Assembly (NCBI RefSeq): GCF_001562275.1
Contig: NZ_CP014304.1
Span: 1,364,001-1,428,000 of the forward strand
Origin: Hymenobacter sp. PAMC 26628
GTDB taxonomy: Bacteria > Bacteroidota > Bacteroidia > Cytophagales > Hymenobacteraceae
Length of the DNA stretch: 64,000 bases
Reading direction: 5' to 3'
Both the position numbers and the translations under genes were made by a program. The notes under the pieces were generated by a model. It had not been told where the DNA came from. It saw only the letters and a program-made list of their open reading frames with translations, and did no database searches. How positions within the stretch are numbered: the first letter of the stretch is position 1; each line of letters starts with the position of its first letter. Shown here one piece after another: positions 20,335 to 28,615 of the stretch.

Positions 20335-23199
20335 ATGAAGGCACTCTCCGCGATTTGGTACAATTGGCAGTTGGCCGTTATGGGGATATTGCTGGCACTG
20401 GGGGCCCTGCTGCCGGGCACGGCGCGCGCCTCCCACATCCGAGCCGGTAACATCGAGGCCAAGGTGGACACCACGGCCGCGCACAACCCTAACCGGATAT
20501 TCTTTAAACTGACCATTTACCAGGACTTGGCTTCAGGGAGCGCGGACCAACCGACGGCTACCCTGTATTTTGGAGACGGCACTTCGCAAACGTCAAACCG
20601 TATATCTGGCACCGGTAACAGACAAGTAATTCCCCTTCCCAACAACACCGATACTGGGGTTGATATTTTCTATTTTGATCATACTTACCCTGCTGCCAAG
20701 CAATATACTGCTAGCTTCATTGGAGAGAATCGTAATGCAGGCATATTGAACTTCATTGGTACGCAGTCTAATACACAATCTTTTTACGTTAGTACAACTT
20801 TCATAATTGATCCTGGGCTGGGACTCAACCACAGCCCCGTGTTGCGCACACCAGCCGTAGACAAAGCGGGTCAGAACCAGGTGTATCTGCACAATCCGGG
20901 GGCTTACGATGCGGATGGTGACTCGATGGCATTCAAGTTGCGTCCCTGCCAGCAAGCTCCAGTGCCCGGCAACAACACCCCAGTGCCGGCTGTCATTGCC
21001 GGGTTTGTGTATCCTGATAAAACGCCGGGCAATGCCAACGCCAAGCAAGTAGCTTACAGGGGCGTGCCCGCTGGCGTGCCAAACGCCCAGTCCATCTTTG
21101 TACAGGATGTGCACACTGGCCAAATTACGTGGAACACGCCGCTGCAAACTGGCTTTTACAACGTAGCTTTTACAGTAGAGGAATGGCGACGAAGTGAGTT
21201 TGGCGCGCGCCAAATTGGCTCGGTGATCCGCGATATGCAAATTATCGTGGTGGCCACCAACAACCTGCGGCCTATCCTCACAATTCCGCCCGACCTGTGC
21301 GTGGTGGCCGGCACCACTGTGACTGGCACCGTGACGGCCACCGATGGCACTGCCGCCGGTAGCGCCGCCCAAACGCCTATCAACTTGTTTGCCTATGCAG
21401 GCATTTTGCCGCCGGCCCGGTTCACGCAAGCATCCAAGGGGCCCCCCACGGCCACCGGCACATTTACGTGGGCTACGGATTGCAGCAACGTGGCCAAGGA
21501 ACCGTATTCGGTGGTTTTCAAAGCCCAGGATACGCCGCCCAGCCCCGATTTCCCGCTGGTGGACGAACAGGTGTGGCGTATTACCGTGGTGGGGCCCCCA
21601 CCCCAAAACCTGCGGGCCGTGCCATCCGGCAACCAGGTGACGCTGACCTGGGACCGCTACATCTGCGCCAATGCCAGCTTTATTCGCATTTATCGCAAGG
21701 AGAACTCGTCGAATTTCGTGCCGGGGCCCTGCGATACGGGCATTCCGGCGAGTGCCGGCTACACGCTAGTGGGCTCGGTAACGGCGGATTTGTCGGCCTT
21801 TAAAGACGACAACGCCGGCCAGGGCCTGGCGCGGGGCAAAACGTATTGCTACCGCATCTACGCCGATTTCCCGCTGCCTGCGCTGGGGGCCAGCATTGCC
21901 TCGGCTGAGGCGTGCGCCACTGTTGGCGGCTCGTCGGCCCGCCTCAAGAACGTGGACGTGGACCAGACCAGCGCCACGGGCCAGATTACGGTGCGCTGGT
22001 CGCCGGCCAAGCTGGCCACCACGCAGCTGCTGAGCACGCCCTCGGGCTACCGCCTTTCGCGGGCCGTGGGCCTGTCGCCCGCCGCCACGGCCTACGCAGT
22101 GGTGCGCGCCGCCCCATTTGCGCTCACCGATTCGGTGTACGTTGACACCAGCGTCAACACCGTTGCCAACCAGTACACCTACAAGCTCGACCTGTTCTAC
22201 GCCTCGGCGGCGGGCAGCACCACCGAAATTGTGGAGCCGGCCGGCACTGCCAGCAGCGTGCGCACCGCGCTGGTGCCCGACAGCCCCAACAAGCAGATTA
22301 CCGTGAGCTGGACTTACCAGACGCCGTGGGACAACACCCTGAAACCTACCCTGGTGTTTCGCAGCGGCGCGGCCGGGGGCCCCTTCGCGCAGGTAGGGTC
22401 GGTGACGTCGACCACCGCCGGCGGCACCTACGTGGACAAAGACCCGACGCTCGTGAAGGGCAACACCTACTGCTACTACGTGCAGACCACTGGCCAGTAC
22501 AACCCCACCGGCTACCTCAGCGCGCTTATCAATAAGAGCCAGATCATCTGTACCACGCTGACCGACCAGCCCTGCGTACCGGTGCTGACGCTGGCCCTGG
22601 TGAACTGCGACAGCCTGGCCCGCAACCCGCCCGGCGACAACCAGACCTACGCCAACGCGCTGCGCTGGACCGCCAGTGCCGTACCTGCCGGCTGCAGCGC
22701 GCCCATTGCGTACTACCGCGTCTTCTATAGCGCCACGGCCACGGGGGCCCTCACGCTGCTCGATTCGACCAACACCATGAGCTACGTGCACCGCAACCTG
22801 CCCGAGCTGGGCGGCTGCTACGCCGTGCAGGCCGTGAGTACGGGCGGGCTGCGCAGTGCCCTCAGCAACGTAGCGTGCCAGAACAACTGCCCGTTCTTTA
22901 TTCTGCCCAACATCTTTACGCCCAACGGCGACGGGGTGAACGAAATCTTCCAGCCCAAGTCGGCCAGCCCGCTGCGGAGCGTGCACTTCAAGGCGTTCAA
23001 CCGCTGGGGGGTGAAGGTTTTTGAGAGCACCACCACGTCGCGCATCTTCATCAACTGGGACGGCGGCGGGGCCGTGGGCGAGAGCGGCAGCAGCGGCAAG
23101 GTGTCGGACGGCCTGTACTACTACCTGGCCGAAGTCGAATTTGCCGACGCCGCCAATACGAAAATCACCTATAAAGGCTGGGTGCAGATTGTGCGCTAG
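20335..23199 (+). CDS. Large secreted protein with T9SS type B (gliding-motility-associated) C-terminal sorting domain
   Basis: 954 residues. N-terminal signal peptide (about 1-33, ending near GTARAS). The mature part shows repeated fibronectin-like/Ig-like beta segments (about 420-860). The last about 95 residues are the gliding-motility-associated C-terminal domain: ILPNIFTPNGDGVNEIF, FNRWGVKVFE, DGLYYYLAEV and a terminal GWVQIVR. That domain directs export through the type IX secretion system and cell-surface attachment. Function beyond an adhesin-like or structural surface protein is unknown. The first about 250 residues are encoded by distinctly lower-GC DNA (about 20500-21200), suggesting a mosaic gene. 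It has its own terminator. Confidence 0.88.
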   Translation: MKALSAIWYNWQLAVMGILLALGALLPGTARASHIRAGNIEAKVDTTAAHNPNRIFFKLTIYQDLASGSADQPTATLYFGDGTSQTSNRISGTGNRQVIPLPNNTDTGVDIFYFDHTYPAAKQYTASFIGENRNAGILNFIGTQSNTQSFYVSTTFIIDPGLGLNHSPVLRTPAVDKAGQNQVYLHNPGAYDADGDSMAFKLRPCQQAPVPGNNTPVPAVIAGFVYPDKTPGNANAKQVAYRGVPAGVPNAQSIFVQDVHTGQITWNTPLQTGFYNVAFTVEEWRRSEFGARQIGSVIRDMQIIVVATNNLRPILTIPPDLCVVAGTTVTGTVTATDGTAAGSAAQTPINLFAYAGILPPARFTQASKGPPTATGTFTWATDCSNVAKEPYSVVFKAQDTPPSPDFPLVDEQVWRITVVGPPPQNLRAVPSGNQVTLTWDRYICANASFIRIYRKENSSNFVPGPCDTGIPASAGYTLVGSVTADLSAFKDDNAGQGLARGKTYCYRIYADFPLPALGASIASAEACATVGGSSARLKNVDVDQTSATGQITVRWSPAKLATTQLLSTPSGYRLSRAVGLSPAATAYAVVRAAPFALTDSVYVDTSVNTVANQYTYKLDLFYASAAGSTTEIVEPAGTASSVRTALVPDSPNKQITVSWTYQTPWDNTLKPTLVFRSGAAGGPFAQVGSVTSTTAGGTYVDKDPTLVKGNTYCYYVQTTGQYNPTGYLSALINKSQIICTTLTDQPCVPVLTLALVNCDSLARNPPGDNQTYANALRWTASAVPAGCSAPIAYYRVFYSATATGALTLLDSTNTMSYVHRNLPELGGCYAVQAVSTGGLRSALSNVACQNNCPFFILPNIFTPNGDGVNEIFQPKSASPLRSVHFKAFNRWGVKVFESTTTSRIFINWDGGGAVGESGSSGKVSDGLYYYLAEVEFADAANTKITYKGWVQIVR

Positions 23200-23229
23200 G
23201 GCCCCGGCCCACCAGTTTTTGCCAGCGGA

Positions 23230-23267
23230 AAAAGCCGGGCGGCTCCCCACGGGAGTCGCCCGGCTTT
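23230..23267 (+). terminator. Terminator after the T9SS type B protein gene
   Basis: A GC-rich inverted repeat (AAAGCCGGGCG ... CGCCCGGCTTT, one unpaired base) followed by TTTT/GCTTTT, 30 bp past the stop codon. Confidence 0.85.
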
Positions 23268-23440
23268 TGCTTTTCAGGGGCCCCGTGGCGGGCGGCGGGG
23301 GCCCTGGACGGGCAGGGCCGATTTGGTGAGCCGCGGGCTTTTGTGCAGTTTGCGCCCCGTTTGCCCCGGGCGGGCGCGGCAGGGCCGCTACTTGCCCGGG
23401 GCCCCTTTCTCACCCAATTCAGCCGCTGCGCTTTCCACCC

Positions 23441-24355
23441 GTGAACCCTTCTCCTTTGTCTTCGCTGCCGGCTCCGGCCTTTGTATTTCCAGGCCAGGGC
23501 AGCCAGTTTTCGGGTATGGCCCGCGAGCTGTTTGCCCAAAACGACGCTGCCCGCCAGCTCCTCACCCAAGCCAACGACATCCTCGGCTTTTCGCTCACCG
23601 AGCTGATGTTCAACGGCTCCGAGGACGACCTGCGCCGCACCGACGTGACGCAGCCGGCCATCTTTGTGCATTCGGTGGCCCAGTTTGTGGCCGTGCCCGA
23701 CCGCGCGGTGGGCATGGCCGCGGGCCACTCGTTGGGCGAGTTTTCGGCCCTGGTGGCGGCCGGCGTGCTCGACTTCGCCGATGCCCTGCGCCTGGTGGCC
23801 CGCCGCGCCCAGGCCATGCGAGCCGCTTGTGAAGAGCAGCCCGGCACGATGGCCGCCATCCTGGGCCTGGCCGACGACGTGGTGGAGCGCATCTGCCAGG
23901 AAATCAGCGCTGGGGGCGACGTGGTGGTGGCCGCCAATTACAACTGCCCCGGCCAGCTGGTAGTATCGGGCGCGGTGCGCGGCGTGGAACTGGCCTGCGA
24001 GCAGCTGAAGGCCGCCGGTGCCAAGCGCGCCCTGCTGCTGCCGGTGGGCGGCGCCTTCCACTCGCCACTGATGCAGTCGGCCGCCACGGCCCTGGGCGAG
24101 GCCATCGAGAAGACGACCTTCCGCGAAGCCCGCTGCCCCGTGTACCAAAACGTGGACGGCCAGCCCCACCGGGCCCCCGCCGAAATCAAGGCCAACCTGC
24201 TGGCCCAGCTCACGGCCCCCGTGCGCTGGACGCAATCGGTGCAGCGCATGGCCGCCGACGGCGCCCTCGACTTTGTGGAGTGCGGCCCCGGCAAGGTGCT
24301 CCAGGGCCTGGTGAAGAAGATTGTGCCCACGGCCACCGTCGCCTCGGCGCAGTGA
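23441..24355 (+). CDS. fabD: Malonyl-CoA:ACP transacylase FabD
   Basis: 304 residues from a GTG at 23441. Acyltransferase motifs: FVFPGQGSQ at the N-terminus, the nucleophile Ser97 in GHSLGE, and His207 in GAFHSPLM. It moves the malonyl group from CoA to acyl carrier protein to start fatty-acid elongation in the cytoplasm. It is not next to other fab genes here. Its TGA overlaps the GTG start of the next gene (GTGA at 24352-24355). Confidence 0.95.
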   Translation: MNPSPLSSLPAPAFVFPGQGSQFSGMARELFAQNDAARQLLTQANDILGFSLTELMFNGSEDDLRRTDVTQPAIFVHSVAQFVAVPDRAVGMAAGHSLGEFSALVAAGVLDFADALRLVARRAQAMRAACEEQPGTMAAILGLADDVVERICQEISAGGDVVVAANYNCPGQLVVSGAVRGVELACEQLKAAGAKRALLLPVGGAFHSPLMQSAATALGEAIEKTTFREARCPVYQNVDGQPHRAPAEIKANLLAQLTAPVRWTQSVQRMAADGALDFVECGPGKVLQGLVKKIVPTATVASAQ

Positions 24356-25551
24356 CGGAAGGACCAAGGGGCCCGGCGCGGCCACGCTTCGGCTGGGCGC
24401 TGGGCGCCGGGGCCCTGGCGTTGCTGGGCCTGTACCTGGTCTTGAGCCACGGCGGCTTCGGCGGCACCGGCGACTCGTTTTATTACCTGGCGGCCGCCCG
24501 CAGCCTGCGCGCGGGCGGCCAAATGCTGGGCCCCGACGGGACGCCATACCGTTTTTGGGGCCCCCTCTACCCGGCGTTGCTGGCGGTATTTGCCTCGCCC
24601 GCAGGGGTCAGGTGGTTGCACGGGGTAGCGCTGCTGGCCCACTTGGGGTTGTGGAGCTGGGTCGGGCGTGCTTTGTTGGGCCGCCGGAGCTGGGTGCTGC
24701 CCCTGGTGGTGGCCCTGAGCACGGCGGTGCTGGTGCCGGCCAAATTTATCTGGTCCGAAACCGTCTTCGTGGCGCTGACGGCGGCGTACTGCGCGGCCTT
24801 GGCTGCGTGGCTGCGTACTGGCCGCGGGCATTGGTTGGCGTGGGCCACCGCGGCGGGCTTTCTGCTGCCGTTGCAGCGCACATCGGGCGTGTTTCTGCTA
24901 GCCGGTGCGGCGGTGGGCTTGCTGGTGGGCGGGGGGTGGCGCCGTGGCCGCTGGCTGCTGCTGGCCCACGGCGCCGGCTGCGGCCTGGGAGTGCTCAGCT
25001 GGAGCTACTACGCCGCTGTGGTGGGTCCTGCCGAAAGCGGGCTGCCCGGCGGCTGGTTAAAGCTGCTGAATACCCTGGCCGATTATGGCTTTGTGCTGGT
25101 GCGCTGGTTTGGGCCGGTAGCGGGCGGGTGGCGCGGCACCACGCCCGTTGCGGCCGCCGGCTGGGCCCTGGTGCTGGCCGCGCTCTTGGCCGCGCTGTGG
25201 CCGCGCCCCAACTTCCAGTGGCCGCGGCTCCCTGCTTCGGTAACGGTGTTGCAGCTGCTGTGGTGGGTGGTAGCGGCCGATGTGCTCGGGCACGTGGTGG
25301 CCGTAACCCGCACGCGGGCCGGAGCCGGCTTGCACGATACCGAGCGTTACCTAGCGGCGCTGGTGGGGCCCGTGCTGCTGCTGGCGCTGGCTTGCTGGCC
25401 AGCGGCCGGCTCAGTGCGCTGGCGGCAGGTGCTAAACGGCCTCGCGTTGGTGGCCTGGCTTGGGTACTCGGCCCTGCGCGTGGGCCACAACGTGGCCGAG
25501 CTGCGCCAGCGCCCGCCCGTGGCGTGGCCGGCAATGGGGCCCTGGCGCTAG
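24352..25551 (+). CDS. Polytopic membrane protein, GT-C glycosyltransferase-like
   Basis: 399 residues from the GTG at 24352, chosen because it overlaps the fabD stop as GTGA; a longer frame upstream runs inside fabD and is not needed. About ten to eleven membrane helices. The first extracytoplasmic loop, DSFYYLAAARSL followed by a GPLYPALLA segment, resembles the acceptor/donor loop of GT-C enzymes that use polyprenyl-phosphate sugars (ArnT/GT39/GT87 type). No substrate can be assigned, and no glycosylation partners are adjacent. It could also be a membrane protein without enzymatic activity. Confidence 0.6.
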   Translation: MTEGPRGPARPRFGWALGAGALALLGLYLVLSHGGFGGTGDSFYYLAAARSLRAGGQMLGPDGTPYRFWGPLYPALLAVFASPAGVRWLHGVALLAHLGLWSWVGRALLGRRSWVLPLVVALSTAVLVPAKFIWSETVFVALTAAYCAALAAWLRTGRGHWLAWATAAGFLLPLQRTSGVFLLAGAAVGLLVGGGWRRGRWLLLAHGAGCGLGVLSWSYYAAVVGPAESGLPGGWLKLLNTLADYGFVLVRWFGPVAGGWRGTTPVAAAGWALVLAALLAALWPRPNFQWPRLPASVTVLQLLWWVVAADVLGHVVAVTRTRAGAGLHDTERYLAALVGPVLLLALACWPAAGSVRWRQVLNGLALVAWLGYSALRVGHNVAELRQRPPVAWPAMGPWR

Positions 25552-25594
25552 GGCCCGGCCTGTTTCATTAACACCACCGCGCCCCGCTGTGCCG

Positions 25595-26086
25595 CTACCC
25601 GGCCCACGGCCGCACGGCCAGCGAATCGGGGCAGCGGCGGAGCAGCTCGGCAATGGTAAGGCGCAGCTGCGGGTGCACCAACGCGGCGGCGATTTCAGCC
25701 AGGGGCCCCAGCGCGAACCGGCGCACTGGCAGGCGCGGGTGCGGCACGGTTAGGCTAAGGGTGTCAATAACTAGGTTGTCGTAGAGCAGCACGTCCACGT
25801 CGAGGGTGCGGCTGCCCCAGCGCTCGTGCCGCTCGCGGCCGGCGGCGGCTTCGGTGGCCAGGCAATGGGCCAGCAGCGCCGCCGGGGCCAGCGCGGTGCG
25901 CAAGCCCACGGCCTGGTTGAGGTAGGCCGGCTGGTCGGCGGGGCCCCAGGCGGCGGTTTCGTAAATGCCTGAGGTGGCCACCAATTCGCCCGCGGCGGCC
26001 AGGCCGGTGCGCGCCGCTTGCAGGTAGGCCGCACGGTTGCCGAGGTTGCTGCCCAGCAGCAGGTAGGCCAGGGCGGGCACGCTCAC
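25595..26086 (-). CDS. folK: 6-hydroxymethyl-7,8-dihydropterin pyrophosphokinase FolK
   Basis: 163 residues from a GTG at 26086 that overlaps the stop of the upstream hydrolase as GTGA. HPPK fold: N-terminal LLLGSNLGNR, then YETAAWG, and the conserved RWGSRTLDVDVLLY and VPHPRL motifs that bind Mg-ATP and pterin. It catalyses pyrophosphoryl transfer in folate synthesis. The same frame is open for 240 codons upstream, but that part is antisense to nothing meaningful and overlaps the hydrolase, so it is excluded. Confidence 0.93.
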   Translation of the reverse strand: MSVPALAYLLLGSNLGNRAAYLQAARTGLAAAGELVATSGIYETAAWGPADQPAYLNQAVGLRTALAPAALLAHCLATEAAAGRERHERWGSRTLDVDVLLYDNLVIDTLSLTVPHPRLPVRRFALGPLAEIAAALVHPQLRLTIAELLRRCPDSLAVRPWAG

Positions 26087-26943
26087 GTGTGCCGGGCCAG
26101 AAACTCGGCCGTGCGCGCGGCCACCAGGTGGGCCGGCCCGGGCAGTGCGTCGCCTAGCCAGGGGTGGGCCCCGCCAAACATGTGCGTGGCCCCGGGCACC
26201 AGCAGCAGCTCGGCGTCGGGCTTGGCGGCGTGCAGGGCGTGGGCGGCATCCAGGGGCACGGTTTCGTCGGCGTCGCCGTGCACAATGAGCAGAGGCTGGG
26301 GCAAGCGGTGCGCCACGTTGGCCAGGATGTCGAGCCGTGCGCGGTTGGCCTCGTAATCCTCCACAATCTGGTAGTACATGGGCAGGGGCTGGCCGGTGCG
26401 GCTGTTGGGCACCATCAGCTGGCCGGTGCGGGCCCACTCGGCCAGCACCTCGGGGCCCCAGCGCTGGTCGATGTCGGCAATGGCGGCCCAGGTGGCCACG
26501 GCCCGCACCCGGGCATCTTCGGCGGCCTTGAGCAGCACCAGGGCCCCGCCGCGGCTGTGGCCCACGAGCGAGAGCCGGGCCAAATCCAGTTCGGCCGGGG
26601 GCAGGGGCGTGGCTCCGGGCGTGCCCAGGGCGTCGAGCAGCTGGCTCAGGTCGTCGAGCTCCAGGCTGAAGTTGTTGCGGCCGAAGGCGTCCAAATCTTC
26701 CAGGTCGCCGGTGCCGCCCATCACCACGCCGTTGTGCGATAAGTTTAGCTTGACGAACACGAAGCCCTGCTCGGCAAAAAAAACGGCCAGCTGCGGGAAA
26801 TGGCCCCAATCCTTAAATCCTTTAAAGCCGTGCACAAATACCACCACCGGTTTGGCGCGGCCGTCGGCCCGGTAGGTAGCGTCGGCGGCAAACGGCCGGC
26901 CGTGCCGCAAGCCGGTGAGAATGAACGGAACGTGGGCGAGCAT
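26083..26943 (-). CDS. Alpha/beta hydrolase (dienelactone-hydrolase-like)
   Basis: 286 residues from the ATG at 26943. Alpha/beta-hydrolase landmarks: VVVFVHGFKGFKD (oxyanion-hole HG), the nucleophile elbow GHSRGG, an acid in HGDADETVP, and a C-terminal His in PGATHMFGG. The substrate is unknown; serine esterases and acyl-peptide hydrolase-like proteins share these motifs. It is translationally coupled to folK by a GTGA overlap. An in-frame region upstream of 26943 overlaps the divergent polyprenyl synthase promoter and is excluded. Confidence 0.85.
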   Translation of the reverse strand: MLAHVPFILTGLRHGRPFAADATYRADGRAKPVVVFVHGFKGFKDWGHFPQLAVFFAEQGFVFVKLNLSHNGVVMGGTGDLEDLDAFGRNNFSLELDDLSQLLDALGTPGATPLPPAELDLARLSLVGHSRGGALVLLKAAEDARVRAVATWAAIADIDQRWGPEVLAEWARTGQLMVPNSRTGQPLPMYYQIVEDYEANRARLDILANVAHRLPQPLLIVHGDADETVPLDAAHALHAAKPDAELLLVPGATHMFGGAHPWLGDALPGPAHLVAARTAEFLARHT

Positions 26944-27082
26944 GGGCGCAAGGGCAGGGGTGAAGCGAGCCTCTCCACGGCGCGACGCGCGGGCTGGCCC
27001 CGCAAGTAAGCCATCCGGGGCGCAAAAGTTTCGCGCCGGCCCGGCCCTGGCCTCGGCCATTGCGCCGTATCATTGCCGCGCC

Positions 27083-28084
27083 ATGCCGCAGCTTTCCTCC
27101 GTTTCCCTCGCCCAAATTCAGGCCCCTATTGCGGCCGAAATGGACGAGTTTGAGCACAAATTTCGCCAGTCGATGCGCACCAACGTGCTGCTGCTCGACA
27201 AGATTATGGGCTACATTGTGAAGCGCAAGGGCAAGCAAATCCGGCCGATGTTCGTGTTCTTTTCGGCCCGCATTGCCTTGCCCGACGCCGCGGGGCCCCT
27301 GCCCGAAGCCACCTTCCGCGGCGCCACCCTCATCGAGCTGCTGCACACGGCCACGCTGGTGCACGACGACGTGGTGGACGAGAGCAACTACCGCCGCGGC
27401 TTTTTTTCCATCAATGCATTGTGGAAGAATAAGATAGCCGTGCTGGTGGGCGACTACCTGCTCTCGCGGGGGATGCAACTCGCGCTGGAGCACGACGACT
27501 TTCAGCTACTGAAAATCGTGAACCGGGCCGTGCGCGAGCTGAGCGAAGGCGAGCTGCTACAAATCGAAAAAGCCCGCAAGCTCGACATCACGGAGGACGT
27601 GTATTTCGACATCATCCGCCAGAAAACGGCCTCGCTCATCGCCTCGTGCACGGCCGTGGGGGCCGCCTCCACCGGCGCCGATAAGGAAACGGTGGAGCGC
27701 GCCCGCCTTTTCGGCGAAAAGGTGGGCATGGCGTTTCAGATAAAAGACGACTTGTTCGACTACGGCACGGCCGAGATTGGCAAGCCGGTGGGCATCGACA
27801 TCAAGGAGAAAAAGATGACGCTGCCGCTGATTTACGCCCTGCAGCAAGCCAGCTGGCTGGAGAAGCGGCGCATGATTTTCAACGTCAAAAACAACGGCGG
27901 CCACCGCGAGCGGGTGCAGCAGGTCATCGAGTTCGTGAAGCAATCCGGGGGGCTGGACTACGCCATTGCCACCATGGAAAAGTACCGCGACGAAGCCATC
28001 GAAATCCTCCACACCTTCCCCGAATCGGCCAGCCGCACGTCGTTGGAGCAGCTGATCAACTACACCATCGAGCGCGAAAAATAG
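27083..28084 (+). CDS. Trans-polyprenyl diphosphate synthase (octaprenyl/IspB-like)
   Basis: 333 residues from the ATG at 27083. Both Asp-rich motifs of trans-isoprenyl synthases are visible: HDDVVDE (D95, D96, D99) and KDDLFDYGT (about 223-231), plus GKQIRP near residue 50 for the IPP/allylic pyrophosphate. It condenses IPP units to a long chain, in Bacteroidetes usually the side chain of menaquinone. The exact chain length cannot be read from sequence. A bidirectional terminator follows. Confidence 0.9.
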   Translation: MPQLSSVSLAQIQAPIAAEMDEFEHKFRQSMRTNVLLLDKIMGYIVKRKGKQIRPMFVFFSARIALPDAAGPLPEATFRGATLIELLHTATLVHDDVVDESNYRRGFFSINALWKNKIAVLVGDYLLSRGMQLALEHDDFQLLKIVNRAVRELSEGELLQIEKARKLDITEDVYFDIIRQKTASLIASCTAVGAASTGADKETVERARLFGEKVGMAFQIKDDLFDYGTAEIGKPVGIDIKEKKMTLPLIYALQQASWLEKRRMIFNVKNNGGHRERVQQVIEFVKQSGGLDYAIATMEKYRDEAIEILHTFPESASRTSLEQLINYTIEREK

Positions 28085-28100
28085 GCCCCGGGGCCCCAAT

Positions 28101-28152
28101 CCGCCACATAAAAAAGCCGCCCCTTGTCTAGGAACGGCTTTTTTTGTGGCGG
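28101..28152. terminator. Bidirectional terminator between convergent genes
   Basis: Outer arms CCGCCACA (28101-28108) and TGTGGCGG (28145-28152) enclose AAAAAAGCCG ... CGGCTTTTTTT, giving A- and T-runs on both sides. It serves the polyprenyl synthase (+) and the small zinc-ribbon gene (-). Confidence 0.8.
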
Positions 28153-28162
28153 TAAGTTGGCG

Positions 28163-28474
28163 CTAGCCTTTGGGCTCGGCTACCTGGTAGCTGACGCTGC
28201 CAGGAGCCACGTCGCTGACTTTGAATTTCACGCCGTCGAAGGTAGCGTCCACCTCCAGGGTGTGGATCATGCCGCAGCCGGGGCATTTTGCTTCCTCTTT
28301 TTCGTACTGGTCGGTATCGGCCAGCGAGTCGGCCATGGAGTCGGGGGTGGGCACACCGAGCAGGTCGGTAAAGACTTCGGTGTGGCACTTGTTGCACTCA
28401 AACTTGAGGCCCACGGCGCGGCCTTGCAGGTCTTCGAGGGGAGCGTTTTGGTCGGGTTTCTGAGCAATCCACAT
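28163..28474 (-). CDS. Small protein with two CxxC motifs (zinc-ribbon-like), unknown function
   Basis: 103 residues, ATG at 28474. Two cysteine pairs, CNKC (about residues 27-30) and CPGC (about 64-67), are spaced as in a two-knuckle zinc ribbon. There is no signal peptide or membrane segment, and the protein is acidic and beta-rich after the second pair. I do not recognise the family. It stands alone on the minus strand between a convergent synthase and a divergent P450 gene. Confidence 0.7.
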   Translation of the reverse strand: MWIAQKPDQNAPLEDLQGRAVGLKFECNKCHTEVFTDLLGVPTPDSMADSLADTDQYEKEEAKCPGCGMIHTLEVDATFDGVKFKVSDVAPGSVSYQVAEPKG

Positions 28475-28576
28475 GGGGCAATCGGGTTGGTTTTGGGGAA
28501 GAGGGCGGCGGCCCGCGGCGGGGCCTAACCGGGTTTACGCGGCCGCCCGGCAAAAGGATGGCCCCGGGCCCCGGCC

Positions 28577-28584
28577 TACCTTTG
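28577..28584 (+). promoter_or_regulatory. TAnnTTTG -7 box upstream of the P450 gene
   Basis: TACCTTTG at 28577-28584, 32 bp before the P450 ATG, fits the Bacteroidetes -7 consensus. A matching -33 TTTG at the usual spacing is not obvious. Confidence 0.5.
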
Positions 28585-28615
28585 GGCCGGGGCCCGCCAG
28601 GGCCTGGTATGCGCT

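Noticed and set aside
26086..26809. N-terminal extension of folK in the same frame
   Set aside because: It would overlap the hydrolase gene by 720 bp; the GTG at 26086 with the GTGA overlap fits the 163-residue HPPK length.
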